In this document: positions 13,919 to 25,190 of the stretch, piece after piece
How positions within the stretch are numbered: the first letter of the stretch is position 1
Layout of the letters: each line of letters starts with the position of its first letter
The notes under the pieces: generated by a model
What the model saw: only the letters and a program-made list of their open reading frames with translations
Database searches by the model: none
What the model was told of the DNA's origin: nothing
Translations under genes and position numbers: made by a program
Origin: Krasilnikovozyma curviuscula
Taxonomy: Eukaryota; Basidiomycota; Tremellomycetes; Cystofilobasidiales; Mrakiaceae
Assembly (NCBI GenBank): GCA_014825775.1
Contig: MVAQ01000069.1
Coordinates: forward strand, 1-64,000
DNA: 64,000 bases
Direction of reading: 5' to 3'

Positions 13919-13985
13919 CTGAAAAGAAGAATGTAACAGGTTAGTAGCTTATAGGGCAGCTTCAGACGTTGGCTTCAGAGCTTAC
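13919..13985 (-). other. 5'-UTR intron of eIF5A
   Basis: Read on the minus strand this is GTAAGC..CTACTAAC..TTTTCAG, 31 nt upstream of the eIF5A ATG. The branch site TACTAAC is the optimal consensus. It is preceded by a pyrimidine-rich stretch that probably contains the transcription start. Confidence 0.7.
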
Positions 13986-14609
13986 AGTTTGTGGTGGTTA
14001 GCTAAAAAGAAAAAAAAGCTCGAGCGCAAGTTTTTCTGGCAAGGGCGAGCCCTTTTGCGACCTGATTTGGAATTTTGCGCCTGGGGACAGCAGTAGCCAC
14101 TGGAACCCACTGAGCCTTCTCTTTCAGTCTCTCGCTGTATATTTTGGGCTAGGGACAGCTTGTATACCACATGGCCGTGTCTGAATGAAAAACATGTAAC
14201 AAAAAACCCCAACTCTGACCTCGCCACATTGAAGAAGAAAGGTCTGCGCGCAAAAGGTCTGCCAGGTGATGGAGGCGCAAACCTACTTTGCTGTGGGTTC
14301 ATCTTATGAACTTATTTAAAAGCTCGATATTTAAATTGGGTGTTACATTTGTTTCCAGGTTTTAGAAAGAAATAGATAGCAAAAAGACGCATTTTGGATT
14401 TGTTTTCGTATCGAAGGTGACTCCGCCGCTCCCGTCCCTGCTCTGCAATGAGTTTGCAGAGCAGATAATGAGAGCATACAGATACCAGAAACATAAACAG
14501 AAACATAATCATAGGAACAAAGAGTACCACAGAAAGAAATTTACATCCTCGGCTTCGAGACCTTCGCTATCCCTTCATCTTCCTGCTTTCTCTTCGTCCC
14601 ATCCTCATT
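13986..14609. other. Intergenic region between eIF5A and MnSOD
   Basis: Promoter of eIF5A and 3' untranslated region of the superoxide dismutase gene. No further gene is supported. Confidence 0.5.
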
Positions 14610-15790
14610 TCAGAGGGCAGCCTCGAAACGCTTGGCAGCTTCAGCGAAGTTGACTGTGAGAGAAAGTTAGATGTGACCGAGAAGGTGACGCGAAAACGAT
14701 ACGAGAATGCGAAGTCAGCGATTTCTCCAATCATCGAAGACCTTTATCTTAGTTTACATACCAACGTTCCAGAAGGCACTCAAGTAATCAGGCTTGACGT
14801 TCTTGTATTGGAGGTACTGTGCAAAGAAAGCTGAAGGTCAGCGAAGCGCTGGTGATGCGGCCACACGCCGAACAGCAACTCACGAAAGCGTGTTCCCAGA
14901 TATCACAACCAATGATTGGAACCAAAGTAAGCAATGGATCCTGGTTTGGAGTGGTAGTGATTTCGAGGTGCTTGGTAGTGGTGTTGTATCCCTGAGATTA
15001 AAAAAAGGTATGATTAATCAGCGTAAGGAAATCAGCACAGTGGCAGAGGAGAAAGACTTACAAGCCATCCCCATCCGGAACCTTGAATACCGAGGGTAGC
15101 AGCGTTGAACTTCTTCTTCAACTCCTCAAGCGAGCCGAAGTCCTTGTTGATGGCATCAGCGAATGGACCTGGAGCAAGCTTAGCTTCGTCAGACGAAGCT
15201 GGGGCCAAGTTCTTCCAGAACAAGGAATGCTATTTCGTAGAAACATTGAAAGGTTAAAATAGGATCCAATCTCAAGTTGAGAACGGTGTGGACTCACGTT
15301 GATATGTCCTACGAACGGGGGAGATTTCCATTGGTCAGTCACGCCCGGTTCCCACGGATCTCTCTAGAATGTTTGAAGACGCCAAGTTACTCACCACCAC
15401 CATTGAATTTGAGGACTTGTTGCAAAGCAATCTGCTTAGAAACGTCGCTCTTGACTGCATCAGAGGCGTATTGCTCCTCAGCAGCGTTCAAAGCATTAAC
15501 ATAGGTCTGTAAGACGACGAAAAAAGGACCATCACGCCATCATGACAATGTCGGTAAAGAAATATCAGTCGGTGGGTTTCCTTGATAGAACATAGCATGG
15601 CAGACCAGCTGAAAATAGAAACTCACCTGGTGGTGCTTGGTGTCTGCATAAGAACGAGTAAAATAGATTAGATTGGGTAAAAACGATGCAAATGGCCGGT
15701 GTTCTCACGGTGCAGTGTCATAATCTCTTTTGAGATGTAGGGCTCCAAAGCGTCGTACGCGTAAGGAAGTGGTGGAAGTGTGTAGGCCAT
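14610..15790 (-). CDS. Manganese superoxide dismutase, apparently without transit peptide
   Basis: Dismutates superoxide. The Fe/Mn-SOD fold is complete: N-terminal [17 protein letters not shown], metal-binding His in TLHHTKHHQTYV, His in GGGHINHSLFW, Asp and His in [20 protein letters not shown]. The C-terminal exon reads [16 protein letters not shown] with TGA at 14610-14612. Five or more short introns interrupt it. The only ATG that fits is at 15788-15790, and the mature-like [12 protein letters not shown] begins immediately. Mitochondrial MnSODs carry a 20-35-residue presequence. The 300 nt upstream show an AG acceptor-like CTTTCAG just before the ATG, but no donor/exon pair that would supply an ATG and a basic leader in frame. 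The simplest reading is a cytosolic MnSOD (compare Candida SOD3). A remote leader exon cannot be excluded. Confidence 0.92.
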
Positions 15791-16268
15791 TCTGAAAGTT
15801 TCGAGGACTGGGGTGATCACTACTTATTATAGATGGTGGTGGTTAATGTCACATCGACGCCCCGAACGGCGTCTCTCTTATACTTGCCACAAAGTCCCCT
15901 TCCAATAAACTAGACCTAAGTGAGCTCCCGGGTGTTATTTCAGGGCGATCTGGAGTATCATAGAAAGCATGATGGGTCCAGTATCCGATTTGCAGGGAGA
16001 TAGAGACACCAGCGTGCCTGCTCCACCTCACCGGCGGGAAAAGACTTGAGAACCTTCTGAATGTATCTATTTGGCCACGAGGAAGGCAATAAAAGATAGG
16101 CTCAGTCTCTGACAATAAAATAATTCTCTGATTCAGAATTATCTTGGACTAGCTGCAAAGGGGACATGCAATGAGGCGACCATCACACGACTTTCTAAAG
16201 TCTCTCTCAACCACGCAACTGACATCAAGTAAGGGTATACGTTGTCATTAGATTTCACTTTTAAGATG
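15791..16268. other. Intergenic region upstream of MnSOD
   Basis: I searched it specifically for a mitochondrial leader exon for the SOD gene and found none convincing. No other feature is supported. Confidence 0.5.
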
Positions 16269-17680
16269 TCACGAGTCAGCAGTCGTATCCATCGCTGTTG
16301 CCTCCTCGGTTTTCTCGACTAACGCCTCCGTTGTCTCTGCTTTATCAAACTTCATATCCTCGTCCTTTACTACCGGTTCTGGGACAGTGGGCTCAGCTGT
16401 TGTTGTCTGAGTGTCTAAAGATGGGAACTTTGACGGGTACTGCAAGAACGAGAGGATTAGTTCATTGCGGTCGCTGGAACCAGAGATCGGGGATGTAACA
16501 CGCACGTCTCGTAGACGGCGACCAAGCTCATCTTCTCCATCCGAATCATCATCATCGTCACCTCTCGAACGACCGCGCTTGTTATAACGACCTCCAGCGA
16601 GCACTGTATCACCAACGCATAAATAATCAGTTTCGACGCAATTTCATTCTGACAACGAACACAGTACTCACTCTGATCTTCACCCTCACCAAGAGCCACA
16701 TCGCCCCCATCTCTACCGGTACCACCTTCTCCAGCGTAGACACCATACTGCTCCCTCTCTCTTTGCTCTTCCCATCGTCTTCTCTCCTTCTCCTTCTCTT
16801 CCTCTTCTTTCTGTTTCAGGTGGCCCCATCCTCCACGACCTGGATCGTACTCCATTCTGAACTCATCTCTAACTTGACCTGGAGTTCACATAGTAAGAGT
16901 AAGTTCGAGAAAGCAGATAAAAGTCGGACTAAGAGATGTGAAGTTTCCAGAATTTGACTAACCTCCATTTCGACCCCGGCCAAACTGTCGACCGTCTTTG
17001 TATCCAGGGTCCAAATCCAGTCGAATCACTCGTTCATCTAATTTCGTGCCTGAAAGGTAGAGTAATGACGAGCGAGCTTCTGAGGCGAGGTAGTATTCAA
17101 CAAAGGCGAATCCACAAGGAGTCCTACAGAATCATTAATCAGCATTTGGTCTAGTTTGAGGATTGGAGCATCTGGAAAAGAACAGACTTGTTGCTATAAA
17201 TTGAAGATTGGAGAATGGGGATCAATAAGGTCAGGCTCAAAAGGCACACAAGTCAGGAGCACCTGAACTGCTGAACGACTGACAATTTATCAAGACCCAT
17301 AATGATTCTCTTCACACCACCACCCTCCAGCGGATCTGACACTCTTGAGAATACTATTCATCCCATACGATAACACGTTCATTAGCTTATTGCTCCCTCA
17401 ATCAACCGAGCAGCAGTGTCGGAAAGACTCACGCTCATATATCTGCTGCTCGGTGGTGTAGAATGACAGGTTTCCTACGTAGAGAGTTGACGAGTTTCGA
17501 AGGAGTTCTTGCTCCTTTTCCCTGTTGATCTAGAAGTGTTAAGATTGAAGGAGAAACTTCGTCAGTTGAATAGTGTCGCAGAACGAGTATATCGAACTCG
17601 GGGGCAAAGAGCAAACTTACAGCGCTACGAGAGTCCTTGTAAGATGAAGGAACATCCAGCCTGGGGACAATATGGGACAT
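16269..17680 (-). CDS. CBC2: Nuclear cap-binding complex subunit 2 (CBP20)
   Basis: Binds the m7G cap of nuclear transcripts together with CBP80. The start at 17678-17680 gives [20 protein letters not shown], which parallels the yeast Cbc2 N-terminus (RLDTPSRY). The RRM follows in pieces: [19 protein letters not shown] (RNP2), [10 protein letters not shown], then [11 protein letters not shown] (RNP1). The cap-binding tail is [20 protein letters not shown] and RDEFR. Five or six introns are visible, for example after YEQQIYE and inside GRNGG. The C-terminal part beyond the conserved core is an added Glu/Arg-rich helix ([19 protein letters not shown]) and an acidic tail ending TTADS with TGA at 16269-16271. 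An upstream ATG at 17739-17741 does not splice in frame. Length exceeds the human protein because of the tail. Confidence 0.95.
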
Positions 17681-17877
17681 ATTTGAGGAAAAGTTTCAGT
17701 AAAGAATGGTTCTAGCTCACTCGAGGGTGGATGTCGCGCATTGCGTTGATTTTTTTCTGTTCAATAGACAAACTTTTTTTTTGTTTCCCTACACCAACAA
17801 AAGTTCTGAAAGATAGAGCCGTCACACTCTCGTGGTTACAATATTTTGTAAAACTTCAAATTTATCGTCGCAAGTAT

Positions 17878-19886
17878 CTACTTCGTCAGTTCTTCGCCTT
17901 CGTCAGTAAACGACTTCATCCTCTGCAACCTCTCTTCCGTAGGATCAAATTTCCTCGGTAGACGTGAGTCCCATTCACCAGTCGCAAGTTGATGTGCCAG
18001 TCCTCGAGCGCAAACAAGGATCCCTGGGAACCCCGTACAGACAAAAAATGAATGGTGAGATCACATTTGCACAACTTAAGAGGAAGACTCACTGCTCATG
18101 CCGTGTCCGTGAAACCCAACACAGAGGTTGATACCTTGATAGTTTCCAACGAGAGGAAGAATATCACGACTGTAGCCCATGATTCCAGTCCATGTCCTTG
18201 TCAAACCTGTCACACCAGGCGTTGGTCATTCTAATCACCAAAAGCGATAGCTAAAGCAGGACTCACCTTCACCAGGAGCTTCTTCTCCCCAGCTTGTGAA
18301 ATTATTTTTGCAATACTCTTCCAGATCTGGTTGAAGAAAAGGATTCATCGTCAGTAATTGGACTTTGCGAAACTGACAAAATCGCGGCACTCCACTCACA
18401 CTGGGTAGCTCCTGGGATGAGCGCACTATCGTCCGTCTGATTGTAGAACTCTTCTTTCTTAGCCAGACCAGAGTTCACGAATCCTGCTGTCCCGCAACCG
18501 AGCAGCAGTCCTCCTCCCTAGAAAAACGCCCAGGACATCAATCAACGAGTGGAAACTCCCGAAGAAACTTGGATTAAATTTACCTTTGTAGTCACCAAGT
18601 ATGGCGCTGCTCCTCCAAGACCGTAAGTATAAGACAGCGCTTGTTTTCCAGAGAAGCTAGTGGTGGGAGTGATGAGCGACGCCTGACCTCTGACTGGGTA
18701 GATGTGCGTTGCGAGAGGTGACGATGAGCTGGGGAAGAGTTTAGGGGTGTGAGCATTGGTGCAAAGAATCAAGTTAGGGGTGTGAAGTGATCCTCGAGAA
18801 GTTTCGATATCCCAGGATTTTGGATCGGTGGTGTTGGGTGTGAAGGTCTTGAGGTAGGTTGAAGTGAAGAGTGAGAATTTGGAGGTTGTTGATGCAAGAG
18901 CGAGCTTGAGAAGAGCGGTTGTGAGTTTGTGTGGGTGAACTACCAGAGTAAAGGTCAGCTTTCCTGACTCAAAAATGAAAAACTTGGAAAGATGTTACCT
19001 GACCCAGCTGGACGGGTACCAGCACCTTCTGCCCAAAAGCAACGTGAGAGCTGAGGCGCAACCAAGCGAGGAATTCAGTAATCATTCAACACGTAACATT
19101 GAATATAGTCACGCACCTTTTTAGCCTCTTCTGGCTCCTCGATCCACTGCATGCCAGTGTCTTTATCTTGAAGCCCAAACTGAGCCCTGGCAGCTAACCA
19201 GTCCGCTCTGGCCTGTCTCCGAGCTTCCTTCTCTTCCAGAGTAGGATACACATCAATCAGATCTCCAGTCCACAGATCTACGTCGAGATTGTGCTCCTTA
19301 ATGAGGGCGATGTTAGATCGGTAGTTGTCCACTTCGGATTCCAGAACTTCAACAGCTTCATGTGGTGTACACCCAGCTCCTGAGGGCAAAGGAGCTATCA
19401 GAGCTGGATAAGCATGGAAATGTCCAGCACAAAGATGTCCTCCATTTCTACCAGCTAGAGAAACGTGGTCAGCGAACTCAATGCGGCGCTCCTGGTTGAG
19501 GAAGGCTTACTGGCTCCCGAAGCTACCTCCTTTGCTTCGATCAGAATAACACTCTTTCCTTCTCCAGCAGCACCTGGTCTCGTCAAGAAATAAGCCAGCG
19601 CAGCACCGGACATCCCACCTAAGAGCGGCGTTTCAACACACTGAGTCCGAGATTCACAGTAGGTTCGACCAGACTTACCACCAACGATAACATAATCAGC
19701 TTGTGCTGGGAGCTCATCTTTCGCACCGTGAAGGTCAAGGGATTCAGGCCCTCGATTCTACGAGAAGAGTGGCAGAAGCAACAAAGGTTAGTTTTTTGGG
19801 CACGACCTCACTGCACAAACCTCACTCACCGTCGCGATCCAGTGCGACACTGTTGAAGGAGAATGCGGCTGAGGAAAACCCGACAT
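17878..19886 (-). CDS. FAD-dependent oxidoreductase (DAO superfamily)
   Basis: Flavoprotein amine/amino-acid oxidase-like enzyme. The start at 19884-19886 reads MSGFPQPHSPSTVSHWIAT. The Rossmann motif ADYVIVGGGMSGAALAYFL (G-x-G-x-x-G) follows, split by an intron after VGG. Next come a second strand VILIEAKEVASGASGRNGGH, a helical insert, then VRGQASLITP and YLVTTKGGGLLLG. The C-terminal FAD-contacting segment is TRTWTGIMGYSRDILPLVG and GINLCVGFHGHGMSR, followed by RKFDPTEERLQRM and TAG at 17878-17880. RNGGH and the late GHG motif are typical of the OrdL/gamma-glutamylputrescine oxidase-like fungal group. The substrate is not predictable. It lies 260 bp downstream of, and in the same orientation as, the 2-oxoglutarate dioxygenase. 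Confidence 0.88.
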
Positions 19887-20145
19887 TTCTGAAGGAGTAG
19901 AGTGCTTGAGTGAGATGTGGCTCGAAGCCAGTCTCGCAGGAGGCGGTCTCTTTGCAGCGTTCGAGCGAATTTAAGCGCCGAGGTGAGTTTCCGTTAGGCG
20001 AGCTCCTCCGAATCAGATAGAGTACCTTCGTAGTCTGACCGGAAGGCTGAGGAAGATACTTGCAGACCGGGAATGAGAAGGAAAGAAGAATGCATGGAAG
20101 TATCGTGCATACAATCACAAGGATCGGCATCTCAAAACTATATCG

Positions 20146-21769
20146 TCACTTGTACGTCGCGTTAAGTCTCATGTTGATGTATTCCATACAGTTGACAGGC
20201 TCATATTTCTTTGGATTTGAGTCTGAGAAAGTACCCGGTAGAGCATCCAACACAACATCCGCGTTGGGTGCGCAGAACTACACAGAGTATGAGCATCTGG
20301 GCCTGCTGACAAATAGTGATAGAAAGGGTGTTTGAAAGCTTACGAATGGGATAGAATAGCGGACTGGGACATCCCCAGTAATAGGATCTGGTTCAGGGAC
20401 GACTTTATGCATCGTCGACTTCAGTAAATCTTTATTACACCGCGGAGATCAGGACATGGAGACGGAAGATTGGACTTAGAGCAACTGACCATTTGTCCAA
20501 CGCATCAAAGAATCGCCCTATGTGTCCAAGCAAGAGGGATCATCGATGAGGGCGGGGTTATCAGACAAGCCGAAGCAAGAAATTACACAACAAAGCTTAC
20601 GATGTTGAAGACAACGCCTCCTCGCAATGGTTTCACTGGAATGAATCTGTCCTTGTACTCGACTTCAAGCCCAGATTCTTTTCCTTGGAACAAGAACGTG
20701 CAGGTACAGAAATCTGTGTGGGGATTGAGACGTCCCTTGCGCTCTGTGGTCGAGAAAGCGGGATAATGAAGAAGCCGCAGCTGGTTATTTCCGTCCTGGG
20801 AGAAAAAGACAAACAAAATACAGTGTGAAAACTCCCTAGGATTAGGGCAGCGAGGTATAATGCATGTGAACGTACCGAGTGCAAGGCATTGAAGAAGTCG
20901 GCTGGTTCAGCGCCTTTAAACATACCGAGAGAGAGACACTGGAGAGTTTTCTTTTGAAGATCTCTACATTTGTAGTAGAAATCTTGGGAGAAATTCTGCA
21001 TTCCGTCGAGGTGCCCAGCAGGCAGCCAGATATTCTCCAAAGGGCCATCTGATGAACCTGTGCAAGAGATAGATTCAGTTGAGAACCATCAATTGACTAG
21101 ACGAAGCGAGACAAACCGAAGTCAAATGACTCTTTGTAGTCTGGGGCAATTCGCCTAATCTTGGCCAGTTCTTCATCGTCAAAGACCTGATAGGTGCGAT
21201 CGAGAATGCTACTTCAGAACGAAGGCGCAACATCAATTGTCGTTCGTCACTGACCATCTGAGAAATCTGTTCTAGTCCGGCACTGCTAAATCCCTACAAA
21301 TCATCAGGAAAGTCAGTAGGTCATCGAATGAGTTCGATCTGAGAATAAAGACTAACTCGGTGTTTCCAACCTTCGGGTGGGTGAGGAGCCAGCATCTTGG
21401 TCTCATACGGGAGCTCAAAGAACCTTTGACTCTTTAGTTCAGCATGAAACGAGTGATGTCAGTCTACGTCCCTTTAAGCTATCATCCTACTTGAAAGTCT
21501 TCATTCACCCAATCGAACATTTCGTCCACCGTCTCATCAGGAATGCCGGTGCTGATCAGGTAGGCAAACCCAACATCCTTACAGGCTTTAAAGAGCTGTT
21601 CTGCAACGGTTTGGTCGTCCTAAAACAGTGACAAAAATTACGTCAGATAAGGTCAGATAACGAATGTAATCGGGATGCTGGGGGACTAGAAGGAAACACG
21701 ACTGACTGCAGTCGACCCTTGTCCAAACTTTCCTAGGTCGATGATAGGAAGTGGTGGTTCTTCACTCAT
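20146..21769 (-). CDS. 2-oxoglutarate/Fe(II)-dependent dioxygenase (isopenicillin N synthase-like)
   Basis: Start 21767-21769 (MSEEPPLPIIDLGKFGQGST, the usual DIOX_N beginning). The N-terminal region continues with LFKACKDVGFAYLISTGIPD and FFELPYETKMLAPHPPEGWK. The catalytic double-stranded beta-helix has NQLRLLHYPAF, then the Fe ligands HTD in GRLNPHTDFCTCTFLFQ. FIPVKPLRGGVVFNIGDSLM follows, with the distal His in LLKSTMHKVV and the 2-oxoglutarate Arg in VRYSIPF. It ends in APNADVVLDALPGTF and NMRLNATYK, TGA 20146-20148. All ligands are present. The last three introns are clear from reading-frame joins (after VFNI, after WTN, after IPF). Fungal members act on diverse small molecules (pyrimidines, flavonoids, gibberellins). 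No specific substrate can be assigned. Confidence 0.88.
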
Positions 21770-22380
21770 TACTGCTTCTGTGTTGAGGAGAGAGGAAGGG
21801 TATCGCTGGGCAGAAGAAGTCCCCCGTCACAGCTACTAGTGTCGGTTGGTTCTAGCTGACGACGATAGGCAATAAATTGTAAGCCATTTGGTCCTCATAA
21901 CAACCTAGCTATGCCTATCCACGTTATTAATGCCATCTCAGGGCTGTAGAATGCAGCACAACGTCCACAGAGCCTCTCAAAGCGCGCCGTTTCCCTTACA
22001 ACTACGCGCGTAGCTCAGTGTTTGTCTAGTCAAGAGTTCCATGGTGGAAAATCCTCGTTCATTCGATCCTGGCAGCGAATAAAAAATCCCTTTGACTTTG
22101 ACCTTCGACAGCGAGCGTTTAATTTGAGGCTAATAGGAGACTTGCGTAATGAGGGTGCCCGGCTAATGAAACGAGGTGGTAAACAAGGCGCTGCGCCGAC
22201 TTCATGATGTACCTCACTCCTTTTCTCAGCGGAAAGAGATTAAATTCAAGCAGTGCGTTTAATTTTGACCTCTACCGTCCACCATACGCTTTCTCTCTGT
22301 TTTCTCACCCAACTTCCACATTCTTTTCCTTTCGCGACTAGTTCCTGAATACAATAACCATCAGCTCCGACATCTCAACG
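21770..22380. promoter_or_regulatory. Divergent intergenic region
   Basis: 611 bp between the dioxygenase (-) and the first double-psi-barrel gene (+). A segment around 22007-22080 has A-box-like (TAGCTCAGTG) and B-box-like (ATTCGATCC) strings but does not fold as a tRNA (see rejected items). Confidence 0.4.
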
Positions 22381-24016
22381 ATGTTCCCTCTCTCCTCCTT
22401 TCTACTGACTCTGGCAGTCACCCCTTCTATCCTTGCTTCGACCATGGCTCCAAGACGAAGACACCACGCCAATCTTGCTCTCCAACAGGAAGTCAGACGT
22501 TCCTTCGATGAAATCAGGTTCACATATTACGAGACTCAGACTGGCAATCAAGGTGCATGTGGAACTGTAAGTAGCGGTGGTTCAGATGGTCTCCTGTTTT
22601 GTACGACTGCGTTGCTAACATGCCCCTTTGTCGCTTCGCCTCCATCTCTCCGCCTACAACTTACTGCAGTGGCTGAGTGACTCTGATTACACGGTAGCTT
22701 TGAGCTCGGATGAGTTCGACATGTCACTCTGTGGAACTAGCATCACGATCACTTACGGTGGTAAAACAACTACAGCTACCATTGAGGGTGCGTACCATCA
22801 TGTCTTCACCGTCACAGACCGTCACTGATTTTTGGAATTCACTGCAGATGAATGCCCATCATGCCCTTCGTACGTTGATAGTATTGTGCGCTGATGATAT
22901 GACACTGATAGTGGTTTGATTACAGATACGGTCTTGACATGTCCCCTGACCTGTTTTCCTTCTTTGCGGATCAAAGTGGGTGACAGTCAAAACCTCTTTC
23001 AATAACCCTCACTGATTGGCATCCCTATCTTTGACAGGTATTGGTGTCTTGTATGGTTCTTGGTCTTATTCCAGTGACAACAGTGCGACTACTTCAGCGG
23101 CCGCAACGACCTCCTGGGCAGCAGCGACCACCAGTTCCCCTGATACCTGGGTTGCACCTACTACTACTAGCACTAGTGATAATTGGACACCAGGTACCAC
23201 CAGCTCTGATGATAATTGGGTCGCTGCAACTACTTCTAGCACCAGTGACACTTGGGTTGCTGCGACGACCAGCTCCTCTGACACTTGGGTTTCACCTACG
23301 ACTACTTCTTCGTGAGTGGACCTCATCTTTCCCACTCCGAGCCATAGAAACTAAACTTCATTTTGTTCAGTGCCTGGGTAGCGCCTACAACAACGGTCTC
23401 TCCGTGGCCGGCTCCTGCGACAACCTCATGGGCCGCCGTTGTAACAGCATCAGCCGCACCAGCACCGTCTTGGGCCCCAACAACCACCTCATCTACCTGG
23501 GATACTGAGCCTACTGTTCATCTTGACTGTAACTGTACCATGTGAGTTGTCTTTTCATAACCGCCTCAACCTCCAGCGCTGACTCCTTTTCTGTTTACAT
23601 TTCTTTGCAACAGCGGTAACGACGCAATCGCCCTTTACAACGGTACTGAATTGATCTACTGGGGTCAACCCAATGGCACTCTTCTCTACGACCAAACTGC
23701 TCTACTCAACGCAACGACAGCCTACTGCTTGAATGGAACGGAGTACGACATAGACTGGACCCTAGGCACCAACCTCACGTTGGACTACTACCTTGCTTCA
23801 GCGTTCAACAACTACACTACGTCAACCGGTTTCAATGTCTCCTCTTACAACATCTCGATGTACAACGCGACCTTCTCCAGTGGCTACGGTGCCAACGCGA
23901 CCTTCTTGCCCAGCAACACCACTGCGGATTATCTGGCACTCATCATGCTCGTTGGATCTAACGAAACGAGCCTGACGTCGTCAGAGGATGATATCGTGTA
24001 CTGTGACGAGGAGTAG
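22381..24016 (+). CDS. Secreted double-psi beta-barrel (RlpA/expansin-like) protein A
   Basis: Signal peptide MFPLSSFLLTLAVTPSILAS, then a basic PRRRHHA element that may be a processing site. A compact double-psi barrel follows: RFTYYETQTGNQGACGT, ITITYGGKTTTATIEDECPS and YGLDMSPDLFSFFAD with four cysteines. The family includes RlpA, barwin and the fungal expansin-like proteins. A linker of five Trp/Ser/Thr units (23142-23311) and more Ser/Thr/Ala sequence leads to a C-terminal domain of about 130 residues. That domain starts at LDCNCTIGNDAIALYNGT, has 13 N-glycosylation sequons and ends in VYCDEE. Exons: 22381-22566, 22670 onward with introns ending at each CAG, last exon from about 23613, TAG 24014-24016. 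It is paralogous to the gene at 25191-27116. The C-terminal domain is unknown to me. Confidence 0.88.
23142..23311 (+). repeat. Coding minisatellite, five units of 32-36 bp
   Basis: Five consecutive units begin GAYAMYTGG (about 36, 33, 36, 33 and 32 bp). They encode D-T/N-W-V/T followed by Ala/Pro and runs of Thr and Ser, and are interrupted by an intron directly after the last unit. The paralogue has a related but diverged linker with a YVAPTTTS unit. Confidence 0.75.
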
Positions 24017-25190
24017 TAGTCATGGCCCCAAAAATATCCATGCGATGTTACACGAAAATCATCCGTCACGCTCTTCGCGCCATCTCTATGCCTTGTGACG
24101 CATATTCGCACCCTGCTATTGTTTTTGTTTGGTTGTTACTATACCCTGCGTTTCTCGTACCTTTCCTCCTTGCTTCTTGAAGAACCATCTTAGATATTCT
24201 CTTTTTTTTACCTACCCTTTCATGGTTGAACTATCGATTTCGTTTCAAAAGTTGAAGACGCCAGCTGTGAGATTGCGCAAAGAAGCAGCGATGTCGCTCG
24301 CTGGTCTTGAAGCACATATCACATATTTAATTGAACCCCTGGATGTTGATGGGAGCGGTGGGGATCAGCTCAAGACCATCCTTTGCGTTCGAAATCACAT
24401 CGGATCCGAAACGAGCGCAAAGTCGTTTGTTGGCCAAAGGCGATGCCAGCGGTACACAATCTGCTCCCCATACTACCAAAATCGATTTTGCTACCGCAAG
24501 TTGCTCTCAAGGGTCATCTTGCCCTTCTAGCAAACGAAAGAGCGAACTTATTCGACGAAGCGTCGCTCTGCAAACGAGCTCATTGAACTTGTCACTCTTC
24601 GCAGAATGACATTCTAAAGCTCTCTCTACCCTGTAGACTGTCGGACCATTCTGTGCCTGTCAATGATTTTTGGAGAGTGTAAGGCCGTTTTTACACTCCA
24701 CGCGAACTCGAAACACGGAGAATCTCGCGACATGAGGCTGAGGGTGGCACACGGACGAAGGAACTTTCTCAGGACCCTTCAGTTCGAGCTGGACCTCAAC
24801 CACATCATCTTCTCTTTCTCTTCACCAACACCACTTCTCCTCTCACCCTCCCTCTTTCAGGTGCGTATTCTTCTAGATACAGTCACGATAGCGGAGTGCC
24901 TGTACGATATCCAATCGAGAGTTCCTGTAGACGCGAAGTCCGTGCGTTGGAAAATTTGGGTGTTCTGCTGGCCTATTCTTCTTCAAGCTGTTCGTTAATT
25001 GGCTGACTTTTGCTCTTCTATTGCTGCTCTCATCCTTTTGCACTGCTGTCTGACTATCTCAGTCACTCCCTCAAGAACTTCCCACCTCACAAAGTCCTCT
25101 TCTCGCGTTTTCTTTGACAGAAATCTTGCACCTTTTCCTTTCATCAACCATTTCAATAAACCCCCCTCTCCTTTTCAAACCGATTCAAAA
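24017..25190. other. Spacer between the two double-psi-barrel paralogues
   Basis: About 1.2 kb containing the 3' end of copy A and the promoter of copy B, with a pyrimidine-rich leader just before 25191. Open frames here have no recognisable product. I see no transposon or long repeat that would explain the duplication. Confidence 0.5.

Noticed and set aside
17681..17741. Upstream ATG (17739-17741) as the start of CBC2
   Set aside because: Its exon cannot be spliced in frame, while the ATG at 17680 gives the conserved RLDVPSSY N-terminus.
22007..22082. tRNA-like segment with TAGCTCAGTG (A box) and ATTCGATCC (B box)
   Set aside because: The D stem can form, but the T-arm stem pairs poorly, the D loop is far too long and there is no seven-base anticodon loop or matching acceptor stem. 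At most a decayed tRNA.
24129..24530. Open frame of about 130 codons between the double-psi-barrel genes
   Set aside because: No conserved sequence, no start context or splice partners; the region is the spacer between two well-defined genes.
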